Shown: piece after piece, positions 7,609 to 15,766 of the stretch | Numbering within the stretch: position 1 is the stretch's first letter | Layout of the letters: every line of letters starts with the position of its first letter | Assembly: GCA_963715995.1 (NCBI GenBank) | Contig: OY970283.1 | Coordinates: forward strand, 2,480,001 to 2,544,000 | DNA: 64,000 nt | Direction: 5' to 3' | DNA from: DATBDN01 sp963715995 | GTDB lineage: Bacteria > Actinomycetota > Thermoleophilia > Solirubrobacterales > Thermoleophilaceae | The notes under the pieces: generated by a model | What the model saw: the letters and a program-made list of their open reading frames with translations, nothing else | What the model was told of the DNA's origin: nothing | The model's database searches: none | Program-made: the position numbers and the translations under genes

Positions 7609-8030
7609 GCAGTCTCCTTGACGAGCAGGCGCTCGAGGGCAGCACGGATCCCGTCGGGGATCGGACGTGGCTCACGCTCGGCGCGGTCGACGAACACGTG
7701 GACGAACCAACCCTCTGCGATCGGCTCCTCCCCGCCCTTGATGTAGAGCTCGATCTCGTAGCGCACCGAGCTGTTGCCGAGGTGCCCCACCCGCAGGCCG
7801 GCCTCGACCGTCTCCGGGAACGACACCGGCGCGAGGAACTTGCAGTGCGACTCGGCGCAGAGCCCGATCGTCTCCCCCGAGACGATGTCGAGCCCGCCCT
7901 CGCCGATCAGCCAGCGATTGATGACCGTGTCGAAGAAGGCGTAGTAGTCGACGTTGTTGACGTGCCCGTAGACGTCGTTGTCGTGCCACCGGGTCGGGAT
8001 CTCGAGCAGGTGTGGGTAGTCGGCGCGCAC
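7605..8030 (-). CDS. 4HBT-family acyl-CoA thioesterase (YbgC/FcbC-like)
   Basis: The 141-residue protein has the hot-dog fold signature of the 4-hydroxybenzoyl-CoA thioesterase family: RWHDNDVYGHVNNVDYYAFF near residues 14-33, with the catalytic Asp in HDNDVYGH. Such enzymes hydrolyse acyl-CoA esters. Length is normal for the family. The GTG at 8030 is preceded by TAGTTT 9 nt upstream. It heads an operon with the alcohol dehydrogenase (4-nt ATGA overlap) and HMG-CoA reductase, so it may release an acyl group from the same CoA intermediate; that link is inference. Confidence 0.85.
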   Translation of the reverse strand: MRADYPHLLEIPTRWHDNDVYGHVNNVDYYAFFDTVINRWLIGEGGLDIVSGETIGLCAESHCKFLAPVSFPETVEAGLRVGHLGNSSVRYEIELYIKGGEEPIAEGWFVHVFVDRAEREPRPIPDGIRAALERLLVKETA

Positions 8031-8482
8031 GGGGCCGGAAAACTAACGGGCACAGCGCTGCGACCGGAGCGCTGGTCGATCGGCGAGGTCGAGAAGAAGA
8101 AGAACCAGACCTCGAAAGCGAGGCAGCAGGCGACGACCACGACGATCAGGATGCGCTCGAGCGCCGTCACCTGTGCGCGCTCGCCGGGGTATTGCGGGCG
8201 CTCGCCGCGCATGCTCCGCAGCCACGACACGTGGCGGTGGACCTGGGCCACCTGGCCGGTCATGCGGTCGTAGCTGTCCCCGAGCCGGGCCAGCAGCGCG
8301 GCCAGCGCGAAGCTCAGCGCGGCGAAGCAGACCACCACGGCGAAGACCGGCCCCATGTCCGGCGAGCCCGGCCCCTGGAGCCGAGATCCGATCCATAGCG
8401 CGAGCAGCGGGCTGCCGGTCCACACGTTCAGCGCGACCAGCAACATGGCGACCCGTAGCCCGACGCGCTTCGCGCGGTCCAC
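7907..8482 (-). CDS. Small membrane protein with three TM helices; 3' end overlaps the next gene
   Basis: From the GTG at 8482 the first 140 residues look like a real protein. Two hydrophobic helices lie near residues 11-32 and 43-65, a charged segment near 66-107, and a very hydrophobic helix (ILIVVVVACCLAF) near 110-130. After about residue 140 the sequence becomes Thr/Ser-rich low complexity, and it runs 124 nt into the thioesterase gene. A TAG lies one frame away at about 8043-8045, so the true stop may have been lost by a one-base change or an error. Function is not recognised. CAGAAT 7 nt before the start resembles the local -10. Confidence 0.55.
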   Translation of the reverse strand: MDRAKRVGLRVAMLLVALNVWTGSPLLALWIGSRLQGPGSPDMGPVFAVVVCFAALSFALAALLARLGDSYDRMTGQVAQVHRHVSWLRSMRGERPQYPGERAQVTALERILIVVVVACCLAFEVWFFFFSTSPIDQRSGRSAVPVSFPAPCAPTTHTCSRSRPGGTTTTSTGTSTTSTTTPSSTRSSIAG

Positions 8483-8528
8483 GGGTCGATTCTGGCGTCC
8501 AGCGCGGTTCAGTGCGACCGAGTGCCAA

Positions 8529-9167
8529 TCAATTGCCCAGGCCGGCCTGTCGTGCCCGCACGATCGCCTGGGATCGATCGGGCAGGCTGAGCTTCGTGAG
8601 GATGTTCGACACGTGGTTGCGCACGGTCTTCGTGCTGAGGACGAAGTGCTCGGCGATACGCGCGTTCGACCAGCCCTGCGCGATCAGCTCGAGCAGCTCC
8701 CGCTCGCGGGCGGTCAGTTCCGGGAATGGCTCGGGTGATCGCGGTGCGGACATGAACTCCATCACCCGCCGCGCCACGGCCGGGCCAAAGATCGCTTCGC
8801 CGCGTCCGACAGCCTCGATCGCGCGATTGATCTCCTCGGGCCCTGCCCCCTTCAGCAGGTAGCCGCGCGCCCCGGCCCGCATCGCCGAGAACAACGACTC
8901 GTCGTCCTCGAGCATCGTCAGCACGAGGATGCCGGCGTCGGGCTGGACGGCCAGGATCTGCCGCGTGGCCTCGATGCCGTTCAGATCTGGCATGTGCAGG
9001 TCCATCACGACCACGTCGGGTTCGAGCTCCGCGGCCGCCGCCACGGCCTCTGCACCGGTGGCAGCCTCTCCCACCACCTCGACCGAACCCGCGAGCTTGA
9101 GGGCCGTCAGAAGGCCCGCGCGAAACAGCGGGTGATCGTCGGCCACGAGCACGCGCACCGATGTCAC
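8529..9167 (-). CDS. NarL/FixJ-family response regulator
   Basis: This 212-residue protein has a receiver domain (about 1-120) and a LuxR-type helix-turn-helix (about 148-212). The phosphoacceptor is Asp56 in VVVMDLHMPD. Upstream acidic residues (ADDH) and a Lys in GYLLKGA complete the receiver active site. The output domain has the typical LTARERELLELIAQGWSN block. The start is GTG 9167, overlapping the stop of the sensor kinase as GTGA. It should be phosphorylated by that kinase and regulate transcription; its targets cannot be read from the sequence. Confidence 0.95.
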   Translation of the reverse strand: MTSVRVLVADDHPLFRAGLLTALKLAGSVEVVGEAATGAEAVAAAAELEPDVVVMDLHMPDLNGIEATRQILAVQPDAGILVLTMLEDDESLFSAMRAGARGYLLKGAGPEEINRAIEAVGRGEAIFGPAVARRVMEFMSAPRSPEPFPELTARERELLELIAQGWSNARIAEHFVLSTKTVRNHVSNILTKLSLPDRSQAIVRARQAGLGN

Positions 9168-11218
9168 TCCGGTGCGGGCAGCGGCAACCGCGCCATCACC
9201 CGTGTGCCGCCACGCACGTCGGGTCCGACCACACACGTGCCGCCCAGCTCGGCGGCGCGCTCGCGAATCGAGGCGACACCGACGCCGGGGCGCCAGCCGG
9301 ATGCCATTCCGTCGCCGTCGTCGCGAACCTCGAGCTCGAGATGGCCGTTCATGCCCAGGGTGATCGTGCAGCGCTCCGCGTTCGCGTGACGAGAGATGTT
9401 CGTGAGGGCCTCCGTGGCGATCCGGTAGGCGGCAACCTCGACCGCGGCCGGCAGCCCTGCGATCGCCTCGGGTGCATCGATCACGACATCGATGCCCGGG
9501 AACCGCTCCGCCTGTAGGCGCAGCGCGGGCACCAGTCCGAGCTCGTCCAAGGCAGGAGGACGCAGCGCGTAGACGAGCCTGCGCACGTCCGCGATCGCCG
9601 CCTGGGCCTCCTCGACCAACTGGGCGAGCACGGCATCCGCAGCCTCGGGGTCGTGTTTGAACATGAGGCGAGCCGAGCTGAGCTGCAGCGCCATGCCGGC
9701 CAGCGTCGGGCCGAGGCCGTCGTGAAGGTCGCGGCGCAGGCGGCGGCGCTCCTCCTCGCGCGCGGACACGAGCAGCTCGCGCGATCGCTGGAGGTCGCCG
9801 GTCAGGCGCACTGCATGTGCGGCGACGGCGACCTGGCGCGCGATGTCGTGGAACAGCCGCAGCTCCGCGGCGCTGAACGCATCGCCCGGCGTGCGTGGCC
9901 CGAGCCACAGCCGGCCGACGGGCTGACCGGCATAGACGAGTGGCAGCACGACGGGAGTGCCGCGCAGCCGGCCACGCTCGGCGGCCATCTCGTGCTCGTC
10001 GTCGCGTTCGAGCTCGATGGCGACATAAGACAGCTTCAGCGTCTGAGCGACTGTGCCGGCAAGCTCGGGCAGCACGTCCGCGGCTGCCGCGCTGTCGAGC
10101 TGCTCGCCGAGGCTCGTGATCACCGCGTAGGGGTCGTCGCGTTTGCCGAAGAGCAGGCGGTCGCTGCCGCGCTGGAGCCACGCACGGGCCGGGGCGAACA
10201 GCAGCGCGACCGTGATCGCAGCGGGCACGGGAGTCAGCGCGCGCCCGTGCACGAAGGTCGCCGTGAGCGCGACGAGGCCGATGTATGCGCCGCCGAGCAA
10301 CACCGTCAAACCACCGAACACAACGGCTCGGCTAACGACGATGTCGATCTCGTACAGGCCGTAGCGCAGGATCGCAACGGCGATCGCGATCGCGAACAGC
10401 ACCATCACCGCGGCCCCGAAGAACTCCTCACCGCGAAAGGTGTTCCAGCCGTCCTCATGGGCGAGCTCAACCGTGAGGACGAGTGCTGCGAGCGCCACGA
10501 GCACGATCCGGCGCCGCGCGGCGCCGTCCGCATCGCGGGCACGGAGGACCATGGCGACCAGCCCAGACGCGAGCCCGGCGATGCAGGCGGCCAGCAGCGT
10601 CCGACCGAGGCTTTCGACCAGCCGGTCGAGCCCGGCCCAGGGCAACGGGTTGAAGCTGCGGGCTACGCCGGACGGGAGCATCGGCCCGGGGGCGGTCGCG
10701 ATCCAGACGGTCGCAATCGCCGATGCCGCCAGGCCGAGCGCCAGCACCGGCCGCCAGCGGCGCGAGCGCAGATGTCCGTCGGGGAACAGCAGGAGCAGGG
10801 GGATCAGCAGCGGAAAGTCGACGTAAGTCCAACCCGACACCCAGAGCAGCCCGCGCCCGGCAGGCAGGCTCGAGCCGGACGCGAGGGCGTGCAGCGAATA
10901 CTCGCGAAAGGCAACCGTGATGGCATGCGCGAGTGCGAGCGCGAGCAACAGCCAGCCGAGCCGGTTCGCTGGTACTCGCGAGGCGACCAGACCGCCGGCC
11001 ACCGCGATGCCGATCGCCGTCGCCGCGTTGGTCACCCACCAAGCGCCGTAATCGCCGGCAGGCAGCTCGCCCGGGACGATGTGCAGCACTACCCCGGCGA
11101 TCGCCAGCAGCACACACGTCGCAGCCACGCCTCCGGCAACGGCGGACGCCCGCCGCTCGGCGGGCGTCCGTGGTCCTGAAGGCGGCGAGCGCATACCCCA
11201 GTATGAGTGTCTCGCCAC
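9164..11218 (-). CDS. Membrane sensor histidine kinase (HisKA_3 type, with GAF-like domain)
   Basis: About 684 residues. The N-terminal 300 residues contain roughly eight hydrophobic segments. A GAF-like domain follows, then a dimerisation/phosphoacceptor helix with RRDLHDGLGPTLAGM (His at about 499) and an HATPase_c domain with EALTNISRHA (N box) and DDGDGM (G1 box). This is the NarX/DesK class that pairs with LuxR-type regulators, and the regulator follows immediately with a GTGA overlap. The start is uncertain: GTG 11218 gives the longest form, while ATG 11194 removes eight residues and has GGGG just upstream. The signal sensed is unknown. Confidence 0.9.
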   Translation of the reverse strand: MARHSYWGMRSPPSGPRTPAERRASAVAGGVAATCVLLAIAGVVLHIVPGELPAGDYGAWWVTNAATAIGIAVAGGLVASRVPANRLGWLLLALALAHAITVAFREYSLHALASGSSLPAGRGLLWVSGWTYVDFPLLIPLLLLFPDGHLRSRRWRPVLALGLAASAIATVWIATAPGPMLPSGVARSFNPLPWAGLDRLVESLGRTLLAACIAGLASGLVAMVLRARDADGAARRRIVLVALAALVLTVELAHEDGWNTFRGEEFFGAAVMVLFAIAIAVAILRYGLYEIDIVVSRAVVFGGLTVLLGGAYIGLVALTATFVHGRALTPVPAAITVALLFAPARAWLQRGSDRLLFGKRDDPYAVITSLGEQLDSAAAADVLPELAGTVAQTLKLSYVAIELERDDEHEMAAERGRLRGTPVVLPLVYAGQPVGRLWLGPRTPGDAFSAAELRLFHDIARQVAVAAHAVRLTGDLQRSRELLVSAREEERRRLRRDLHDGLGPTLAGMALQLSSARLMFKHDPEAADAVLAQLVEEAQAAIADVRRLVYALRPPALDELGLVPALRLQAERFPGIDVVIDAPEAIAGLPAAVEVAAYRIATEALTNISRHANAERCTITLGMNGHLELEVRDDGDGMASGWRPGVGVASIRERAAELGGTCVVGPDVRGGTRVMARLPLPAPE

Positions 11219-11230
11219 CCGATCGGTGAA

Positions 11231-11692
11231 TCAGCCGAGCTTGACCGTGATGTCCTCGGTCTCGCCCTTGCCCTGCTTCGTCGTGATCACGCCGGTCGCC
11301 CCTGTGTAGTCGCCCGTCCCACCGGTGACCGCGTAGCTGTCTGAGTTCGTTGCGGTGTGCGACACGCCGCTGAGCGTGATGGCCCCGTCCGTGAGCACCA
11401 CGGTGCCCGAGCATTGCGATGCGCCCTTCTTGCCAGGGCGCGTGACGGTGCAGACGATGTCGGTGCTGCCCGCGGCGTTGCCGTTCTCGGTCAGCTTGCC
11501 GCCGATCACGTAGACGTCGCCCACCGAGGGCGGCTTGCTCAGCCCGCCCTTCGGCGGCGCGTCGACGAATCCGAACTGCTGCTCGGTCTGGATGAACTGG
11601 CGCGTTTGCGGACCGGTCTGACCGCTCGCGTTCGTTGCGATGGCTGCCACAAGCGCGACGACAGCGATCCCTGCTGCGATGAGTGTCTTCAT
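11231..11692 (-). CDS. Secreted allene oxide cyclase-like barrel protein
   Basis: A 153-residue exported protein. Residues 1 to about 24 form a signal peptide (MKTLIAAGIAVVALVAAIA). The mature part has GDVYVIGGKL and TGGTGDYTGATGVITT, the signature of small beta-barrels of the allene oxide cyclase/dirigent-like family seen in actinobacterial exported proteins. No enzymatic function can be assigned. ATG 11692 is chosen over upstream options because it starts the signal peptide, has GAGGG just before it and TAGCGT 7 nt upstream. Confidence 0.7.
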   Translation of the reverse strand: MKTLIAAGIAVVALVAAIATNASGQTGPQTRQFIQTEQQFGFVDAPPKGGLSKPPSVGDVYVIGGKLTENGNAAGSTDIVCTVTRPGKKGASQCSGTVVLTDGAITLSGVSHTATNSDSYAVTGGTGDYTGATGVITTKQGKGETEDITVKLG

Positions 11693-11699
11693 GGCCCTC

Positions 11700-11705
11700 A
11701 CGCTA
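11700..11705 (-). promoter_or_regulatory. -10 hexamer TAGCGT
   Basis: TAGCGT on the minus strand, 7 nt before the ATG at 11692. Confidence 0.5.
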
Positions 11706-11771
11706 AGTCGCAGGGATCCCGCCGTCATGAGGCCGATGACCCGACCGCACCGGGAAATGTCGCCCGCGCGC

Positions 11772-12227
11772 TCAGGCGGTCTGCGAATACATCAGCGAGC
11801 CGGGCGTGGTCAGCGACTCGCCGGTCTCCAGCAGCGTCTTCATGCCCGACAGGATCATGTTCCAGCCGCCGTAGATCTGGTCGTTCCCACCCTCGCGCAG
11901 CTGGTCGTGGGTCACGACGAGCTTGCACGAGTCCTCGATCGGCTCGATCTCCCAGGTCACGCGTGAGACCCCGGCGGCCGCAACGTCCTCGCCCCACAGG
12001 GCTTGGAAGGACTGGACCAGGCGACGCGGCGGGTCGACCTCGAGGTTCTCACCCTCGGTCATCGGCCCCTCCATCGCCTGATGCCTGCCCTCGTAGCGCG
12101 AGCCCTCGGTCCAATCCGAGTGGACGCCGACGCCGAAGTTGTACTTCGCGCGCTGCTCGGGCTCGGTGATCGCCTCCCAGAGCCGCTCCGGCGTCGTCTT
12201 GATGTAGATCACGAAAACCTTCTCCAT
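11772..12227 (-). CDS. AHSA1/SRPBCC-family protein paired with ArsR regulator
   Basis: The 151-residue protein has the START-like fold of the AHSA1 family: KTTPERLWEAITEPE near 10-24, then RLVQSFQALW, VTWEIEPIED and GGWNMILSGMKTLLETG at the C-terminus. These proteins bind hydrophobic ligands. The gene lies 3 nt after the ArsR gene, and a strong Shine-Dalgarno (GGAGGGG) sits within the ArsR 3' end. ArsR-AHSA1 pairs are common in actinobacteria; the ligand is not known. Confidence 0.85.
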   Translation of the reverse strand: MEKVFVIYIKTTPERLWEAITEPEQRAKYNFGVGVHSDWTEGSRYEGRHQAMEGPMTEGENLEVDPPRRLVQSFQALWGEDVAAAGVSRVTWEIEPIEDSCKLVVTHDQLREGGNDQIYGGWNMILSGMKTLLETGESLTTPGSLMYSQTA

Positions 12228-12230
12228 CCG

Positions 12231-12539
12231 TTACCCCTCCTCGAGGTCCTTCTTCATTGCCACGAGCGAGCTCGCCCATGGCTCGGCGTACTTGCTCACC
12301 CACCTGTCGTGGACGAGCCGGATCGGGACGGGGTTCAGGAAGTGGAGCTTCTCGCGGCCGCGCTTCTTGGTGACAACGAGACCGGCCTCCTCGAGCACGC
12401 GCAGATGCTTCATCACGCCGAAGCGGGTCATGTCGATGCGGCCCTCGAGCGCGCCGAGCGTCTGCCCGTCGTCCTCGAAGAGCGCATCGAGCAGGCCGCG
12501 CCTGGTCGGGTCCGCGAGTGCCTTGAACACGTCGTCCAT
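12231..12539 (-). CDS. ArsR-family winged-helix repressor
   Basis: A 102-residue regulator. ALADPTRRGLLDAL near 7-20 opens the winged helix, and the recognition helix covers RFGVMKHLRVLEEAGLV near 39-55. No Cys-based metal motif is visible, so it probably does not sense metals. It is first gene of an operon with the AHSA1 protein. The promoter carries a perfect inverted repeat at 12553-12572 that touches the -10 hexamer TATAGT, the expected arrangement for autorepression. Confidence 0.92.
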   Translation of the reverse strand: MDDVFKALADPTRRGLLDALFEDDGQTLGALEGRIDMTRFGVMKHLRVLEEAGLVVTKKRGREKLHFLNPVPIRLVHDRWVSKYAEPWASSLVAMKKDLEEG

Positions 12540-12547
12540 CGCGGACG

Positions 12548-12553
12548 ACTATA
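12548..12553 (-). promoter_or_regulatory. -10 hexamer TATAGT of the arsR-AHSA1 operon
   Basis: TATAGT lies 8 nt before the ATG at 12539; its upstream base is also the first base of the operator palindrome. Confidence 0.55.
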
Positions 12554-12572
12554 CGTGACCGTTTGGTCACGT
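12553..12572. promoter_or_regulatory. Probable ArsR operator, perfect palindrome
   Basis: ACGTGACC and GGTCACGT flank a 4-nt GTTT spacer. It occupies the region just upstream of the -10, so a bound repressor would block RNA polymerase. Confidence 0.65.
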
Positions 12573-12604
12573 GTCAAGACCTTGCCGAAACTTCATCATG
12601 TCGA

Positions 12605-12632
12605 TTGGCTTTTTCTCCACAAAACCTATACA
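12605..12632 (+). promoter_or_regulatory. Possible promoter of the ECF sigma gene
   Basis: TTGGCT (12605-12610), a 16-nt spacer and TATACA (12627-12632) form a plausible -35/-10 pair in an AT-richer patch. It would leave a leader of about 35 nt. Confidence 0.35.
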
Positions 12633-12674
12633 GTGTGTTGAAGGCAGGCATCACCCCACGGATCGAGACCAGAG

Positions 12675-13244
12675 ATGACCCAGCACACCGACGAGGACCT
12701 GATGCGACGGGTCCAGCACGACGACGTCGCAGCCTTCGAGGAGCTGTACGACCGCCATTCAGGCCGGGCCATGCGCGTGGCGCGCGGCCTGTCGGGCGAT
12801 CGCGAGCTTGCGGCCGAGGCCGTCCAGGACGCGTTCCTGTCGGTGTGGCGCAAGCGCGACCGCTTCCGCGCGAACGACGGCAGCTTCCTGGCGTGGGCGA
12901 TGACCGTGACGCGCAACCGCACTATCGATCTCCAGCGAATGCAGGCGGCGCGCCCCCAGAGCTCGGTGCTCTACGAGGATGCGATCGGGGAGCACGTGGA
13001 TCACGACGCCGGCCCGGCCGTGCTGGCAGCGCGCGCAACCGAGGCGGAGCTGATCCGTGAGCGGCTCGAGGACCTGCCCGCGCCGCAGCGCGAGGCGATC
13101 GTGCTCGCCTATTACGGCGGCCTCTCGAACAGCGAGATCGCCGAGCGCCTCGCGCTGCCGCTCGGAACGGTCAAGGGCCGGATGCGGCTCGCGCTCGCGA
13201 AGCTGCGCGAGGTGCTGGCCACCGAGCTGGCCCCCGCTGCCTGA
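12675..13244 (+). CDS. ECF (extracytoplasmic function) sigma factor
   Basis: A 189-residue sigma-70 family protein with only regions 2 and 4. Region 2 covers about 15-85 with AFEELYDRHS, AEAVQDAFLSVWRKR and FLAWAMTVTRNRTIDLQR, which includes the -10 recognition helix. Region 4 covers about 125-180 with LPAPQREAIVLAYYGGLSNS and LPLGTVKGRMRLALAKLR. No anti-sigma gene is adjacent: the next gene is a secreted glycosidase, so its control is not evident here. Confidence 0.95.
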   Translation: MTQHTDEDLMRRVQHDDVAAFEELYDRHSGRAMRVARGLSGDRELAAEAVQDAFLSVWRKRDRFRANDGSFLAWAMTVTRNRTIDLQRMQAARPQSSVLYEDAIGEHVDHDAGPAVLAARATEAELIRERLEDLPAPQREAIVLAYYGGLSNSEIAERLALPLGTVKGRMRLALAKLREVLATELAPAA

Positions 13245-13260
13245 CGAAGCGACGACGCGT

Positions 13261-13266
13261 TAGCGT
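13261..13266 (+). promoter_or_regulatory. -10 hexamer TAGCGT
   Basis: TAGCGT lies 9 nt before the ATG at 13276. Confidence 0.45.
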
Positions 13267-13275
13267 CCGCGCCCG

Positions 13276-15651
13276 ATGCGCCGGGTCACGATCAGCGCGG
13301 TGGTGTGCATGGTCGCCGCGGCGTGCGCGCCGGCCGTGAGCGCGAAGACACCGCGCACGGCGGTCGTCCACGCGGGCGCGGCGCGCTTCGAGCTGCTCAC
13401 CCCCACGCTTGCCCGCCTCGAGTACGCACAGGACGGCAGGTTCGAGGACCGCCCGACGCAGACCGCCACACGCGCGCGCCGGGCGGTGCCGCGCTACACG
13501 GTGCGACGCGCGAAAGGGCTCCTGACGATCCGCACGAGCAAGCTGGCGCTGCACTACCGGCTGGGCTCCGGGCAGTTCGGCCGCGGCAACCTGTCGGTCA
13601 CGCTCAGGATCGCCGGGCGGCGGGTGACCACGAGCCCCGCGCCCACCGCGGCGGGCGGCGAGCTCGGCGGCTGGCGCCGCGCGCTCGATCTGCTGTCCGG
13701 GCCGGTGGCGCTGAACGGCGGGCTGCTGTCGCGCTCGGGTTCGTACGTGCTCGACGACACGACGACCGCGCTGCTCGGCGGTGCCTCGCCCGGCTTCAGC
13801 GCGCGGCCCGAGCACGCGGGCCCCTACCAGGACTGGTACCTGTTCGCCTACGGGCACGACTATGCGCGCGGACTGCGCGACCTACGCGTGCTCACCGGCC
13901 CGGCGCCGTTGCTCGACCGCAGCGCGTTCGGGATCTGGTTCTCGCGCTACTGGCCCTACTCCGAGCAGGACTACCACGACCTGATCGGTCAGTTCCGCTC
14001 CGGCAAGGTGCCACTCGACACGCTCTCGATCGACACCGACTTCAAGCGCGAGAGCGACCCCAACGGTGCGGCCATCGGGGCGACGCTCGCGGGCGCGCCC
14101 GGCAAGCCCTACAGCTGGGACGGCTGGGAGTGGAACACGTCGCTGTTCCCGGACCCGCAGCGCTTCATCGACTGGATCCACAGCCAGGGCGTGGCGGTGG
14201 CCGTGAACATCCATCCCTCGATCTCCACGAACGATCCGAAGTTTCCGGCGGCGAACGCCACCGCCGGCGGGCTCGCAACCTCGAGCGGAATGTGCCGCCT
14301 GCTGATCGCCGACCCGACCGCTCAGTGCGCCGTCTTCGACTGGACGAAGCCGCAGCAGCTCCAGGCCTACTTCGACCTGCACAAGGAGTTCGAGAGCCAG
14401 GGCGTCGACGTGTTCTGGCTCGACTGGTGCTGCGACGACTCGAAGGCCGTCGCCCCGGGCTTGACGGCCGACACCTGGATCAACTCGCAGTACGCACAGC
14501 GCGAGCGCGCACGCGGATCGCGCTGGCTCGCGTTCGCCCGGGTTGGCGCCTCCTACGACGCGTCGTTGCCGAACGACGGCGACGGTCAGAACGGCGGCGC
14601 GGGCATCTTCGCCGAGCACCGCTCGACCATCCAGTTCACGGGCGACACGTGCGCCACGTGGGCCATGCTCGCGTTCGAGGCGCAGTTCTCGGCGGCCGAG
14701 GGCAGCGTCGGGCTGCCATACGTGAGCCACGACATCGGCAGCTTCAACGGAGAGCCGCAGTCAGGACAGTGCTCGGCCCAGAGCGGTCTGCTCGGCGAGC
14801 ACCTGCCCGACGATCTCTACGCGCGCTGGGTCGCATTCGGCACGTTCCAGCCCATCGACCGGCTGCACTCCAACCACGGCGACCGGCTGCCGTGGGAGTA
14901 CGGACCCGCGGCGAACGCTGCGGCAACGGGCTTCCTCCAGTTGCGCGAGGCGCTCAACCCGTACATCTACACGCTCTCGCGCAGGAGTCACGACACCGGG
15001 CTGCCGATGACCGGCGCGCTCTACCTCCAGTGGCCCGAGCAGCAGGCTGCCTACGAGCACCCGGCGGAGTACACGTTCGGACACGGCATGGTGGTGGCTC
15101 CGGTCACGGCCGACGGCGATCCGGCGCCGGCGAGCGTATGGGTCCCACCGGGCCGCTGGGTCGACTACTTCACCGGCAAGGCCTATCGAGGACCCAGCGT
15201 CCAGACGCTGTCGGTGCCGCTGTCGCAGATGCCGCTGCTTGTCCGAGCCGGCGCGATCATCCCGACCGCGCCCTACGCCCCGTCCACCCCGCCCGGCCCG
15301 CAGCACGAGCTCATCGTCACCGCATATCCGGGCGCGCGCGGCAGCTACCGGCTCTACGACGACCAGGGCACGGGCTTCGGCTACGAGCATGGGCGCTCCA
15401 GCTGGACGACGATCTCGCACCGCCGGCGCGGGCGCACCTCCACGATCAGGATCGCCGCCGCCCGTGGCCGCTTCCCAGGCGCGCTGCGCAAGCGCACCTG
15501 GGTCGTGCGGCTGGCAGGGGTCCGGCGGCCGCGGACGGTGCGAGTGAACGGACGCGCACGAAAGTGGAGCTACGACGCGGCCACCAAAACGCTCAGCGTC
15601 GACACGGGCCCACGGTCGACCAGGCGGCCGCTGGTGGTCAGAGCTCGGTGA
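13276..15651 (+). CDS. Secreted glycoside hydrolase family 31 (alpha-glucosidase/alpha-xylosidase type)
   Basis: A 791-residue enzyme with a signal peptide (about 1-23, ending VSA). The (beta/alpha)8 barrel shows GH31 landmarks: FGIWFSRYWPYSEQDY near 216-231, LSIDTDFK, then DVFWLDWCCDD with the catalytic nucleophile Asp in WLDW. Later FTGDTCATWAMLAF carries the acid/base Asp, followed by GLPYVSHDIGSF. A beta-sandwich and Arg-rich C-terminus follow. GH31 enzymes release alpha-linked sugars from the non-reducing end. The nucleophile context WLDW is unusual compared with the common WxDM. Export suggests scavenging of external glucans. Confidence 0.9.
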   Translation: MRRVTISAVVCMVAAACAPAVSAKTPRTAVVHAGAARFELLTPTLARLEYAQDGRFEDRPTQTATRARRAVPRYTVRRAKGLLTIRTSKLALHYRLGSGQFGRGNLSVTLRIAGRRVTTSPAPTAAGGELGGWRRALDLLSGPVALNGGLLSRSGSYVLDDTTTALLGGASPGFSARPEHAGPYQDWYLFAYGHDYARGLRDLRVLTGPAPLLDRSAFGIWFSRYWPYSEQDYHDLIGQFRSGKVPLDTLSIDTDFKRESDPNGAAIGATLAGAPGKPYSWDGWEWNTSLFPDPQRFIDWIHSQGVAVAVNIHPSISTNDPKFPAANATAGGLATSSGMCRLLIADPTAQCAVFDWTKPQQLQAYFDLHKEFESQGVDVFWLDWCCDDSKAVAPGLTADTWINSQYAQRERARGSRWLAFARVGASYDASLPNDGDGQNGGAGIFAEHRSTIQFTGDTCATWAMLAFEAQFSAAEGSVGLPYVSHDIGSFNGEPQSGQCSAQSGLLGEHLPDDLYARWVAFGTFQPIDRLHSNHGDRLPWEYGPAANAAATGFLQLREALNPYIYTLSRRSHDTGLPMTGALYLQWPEQQAAYEHPAEYTFGHGMVVAPVTADGDPAPASVWVPPGRWVDYFTGKAYRGPSVQTLSVPLSQMPLLVRAGAIIPTAPYAPSTPPGPQHELIVTAYPGARGSYRLYDDQGTGFGYEHGRSSWTTISHRRRGRTSTIRIAAARGRFPGALRKRTWVVRLAGVRRPRTVRVNGRARKWSYDAATKTLSVDTGPRSTRRPLVVRAR

Positions 15652-15766
15652 CACGGGGTGGCTTTACACCCTCTCGGTAACCCCAAAACGAGCCGATGGA
15701 TAACCTGATCGTTGTTTATTGACGCGCGTTGGGTCCCCTCCCGGCCGCAGACAGGGGATTCTCATC

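Noticed and set aside
9168..10181. N-terminal extension of the response regulator gene
   Set aside because: The extension overlaps the sensor kinase out of frame. GTG 9167 in a GTGA overlap gives a normal-length regulator.
13305..15680. 791-residue alternative frame over the GH31 gene
   Set aside because: It is Arg/Ala low complexity with no motif, while the overlapping frame has all GH31 landmarks.
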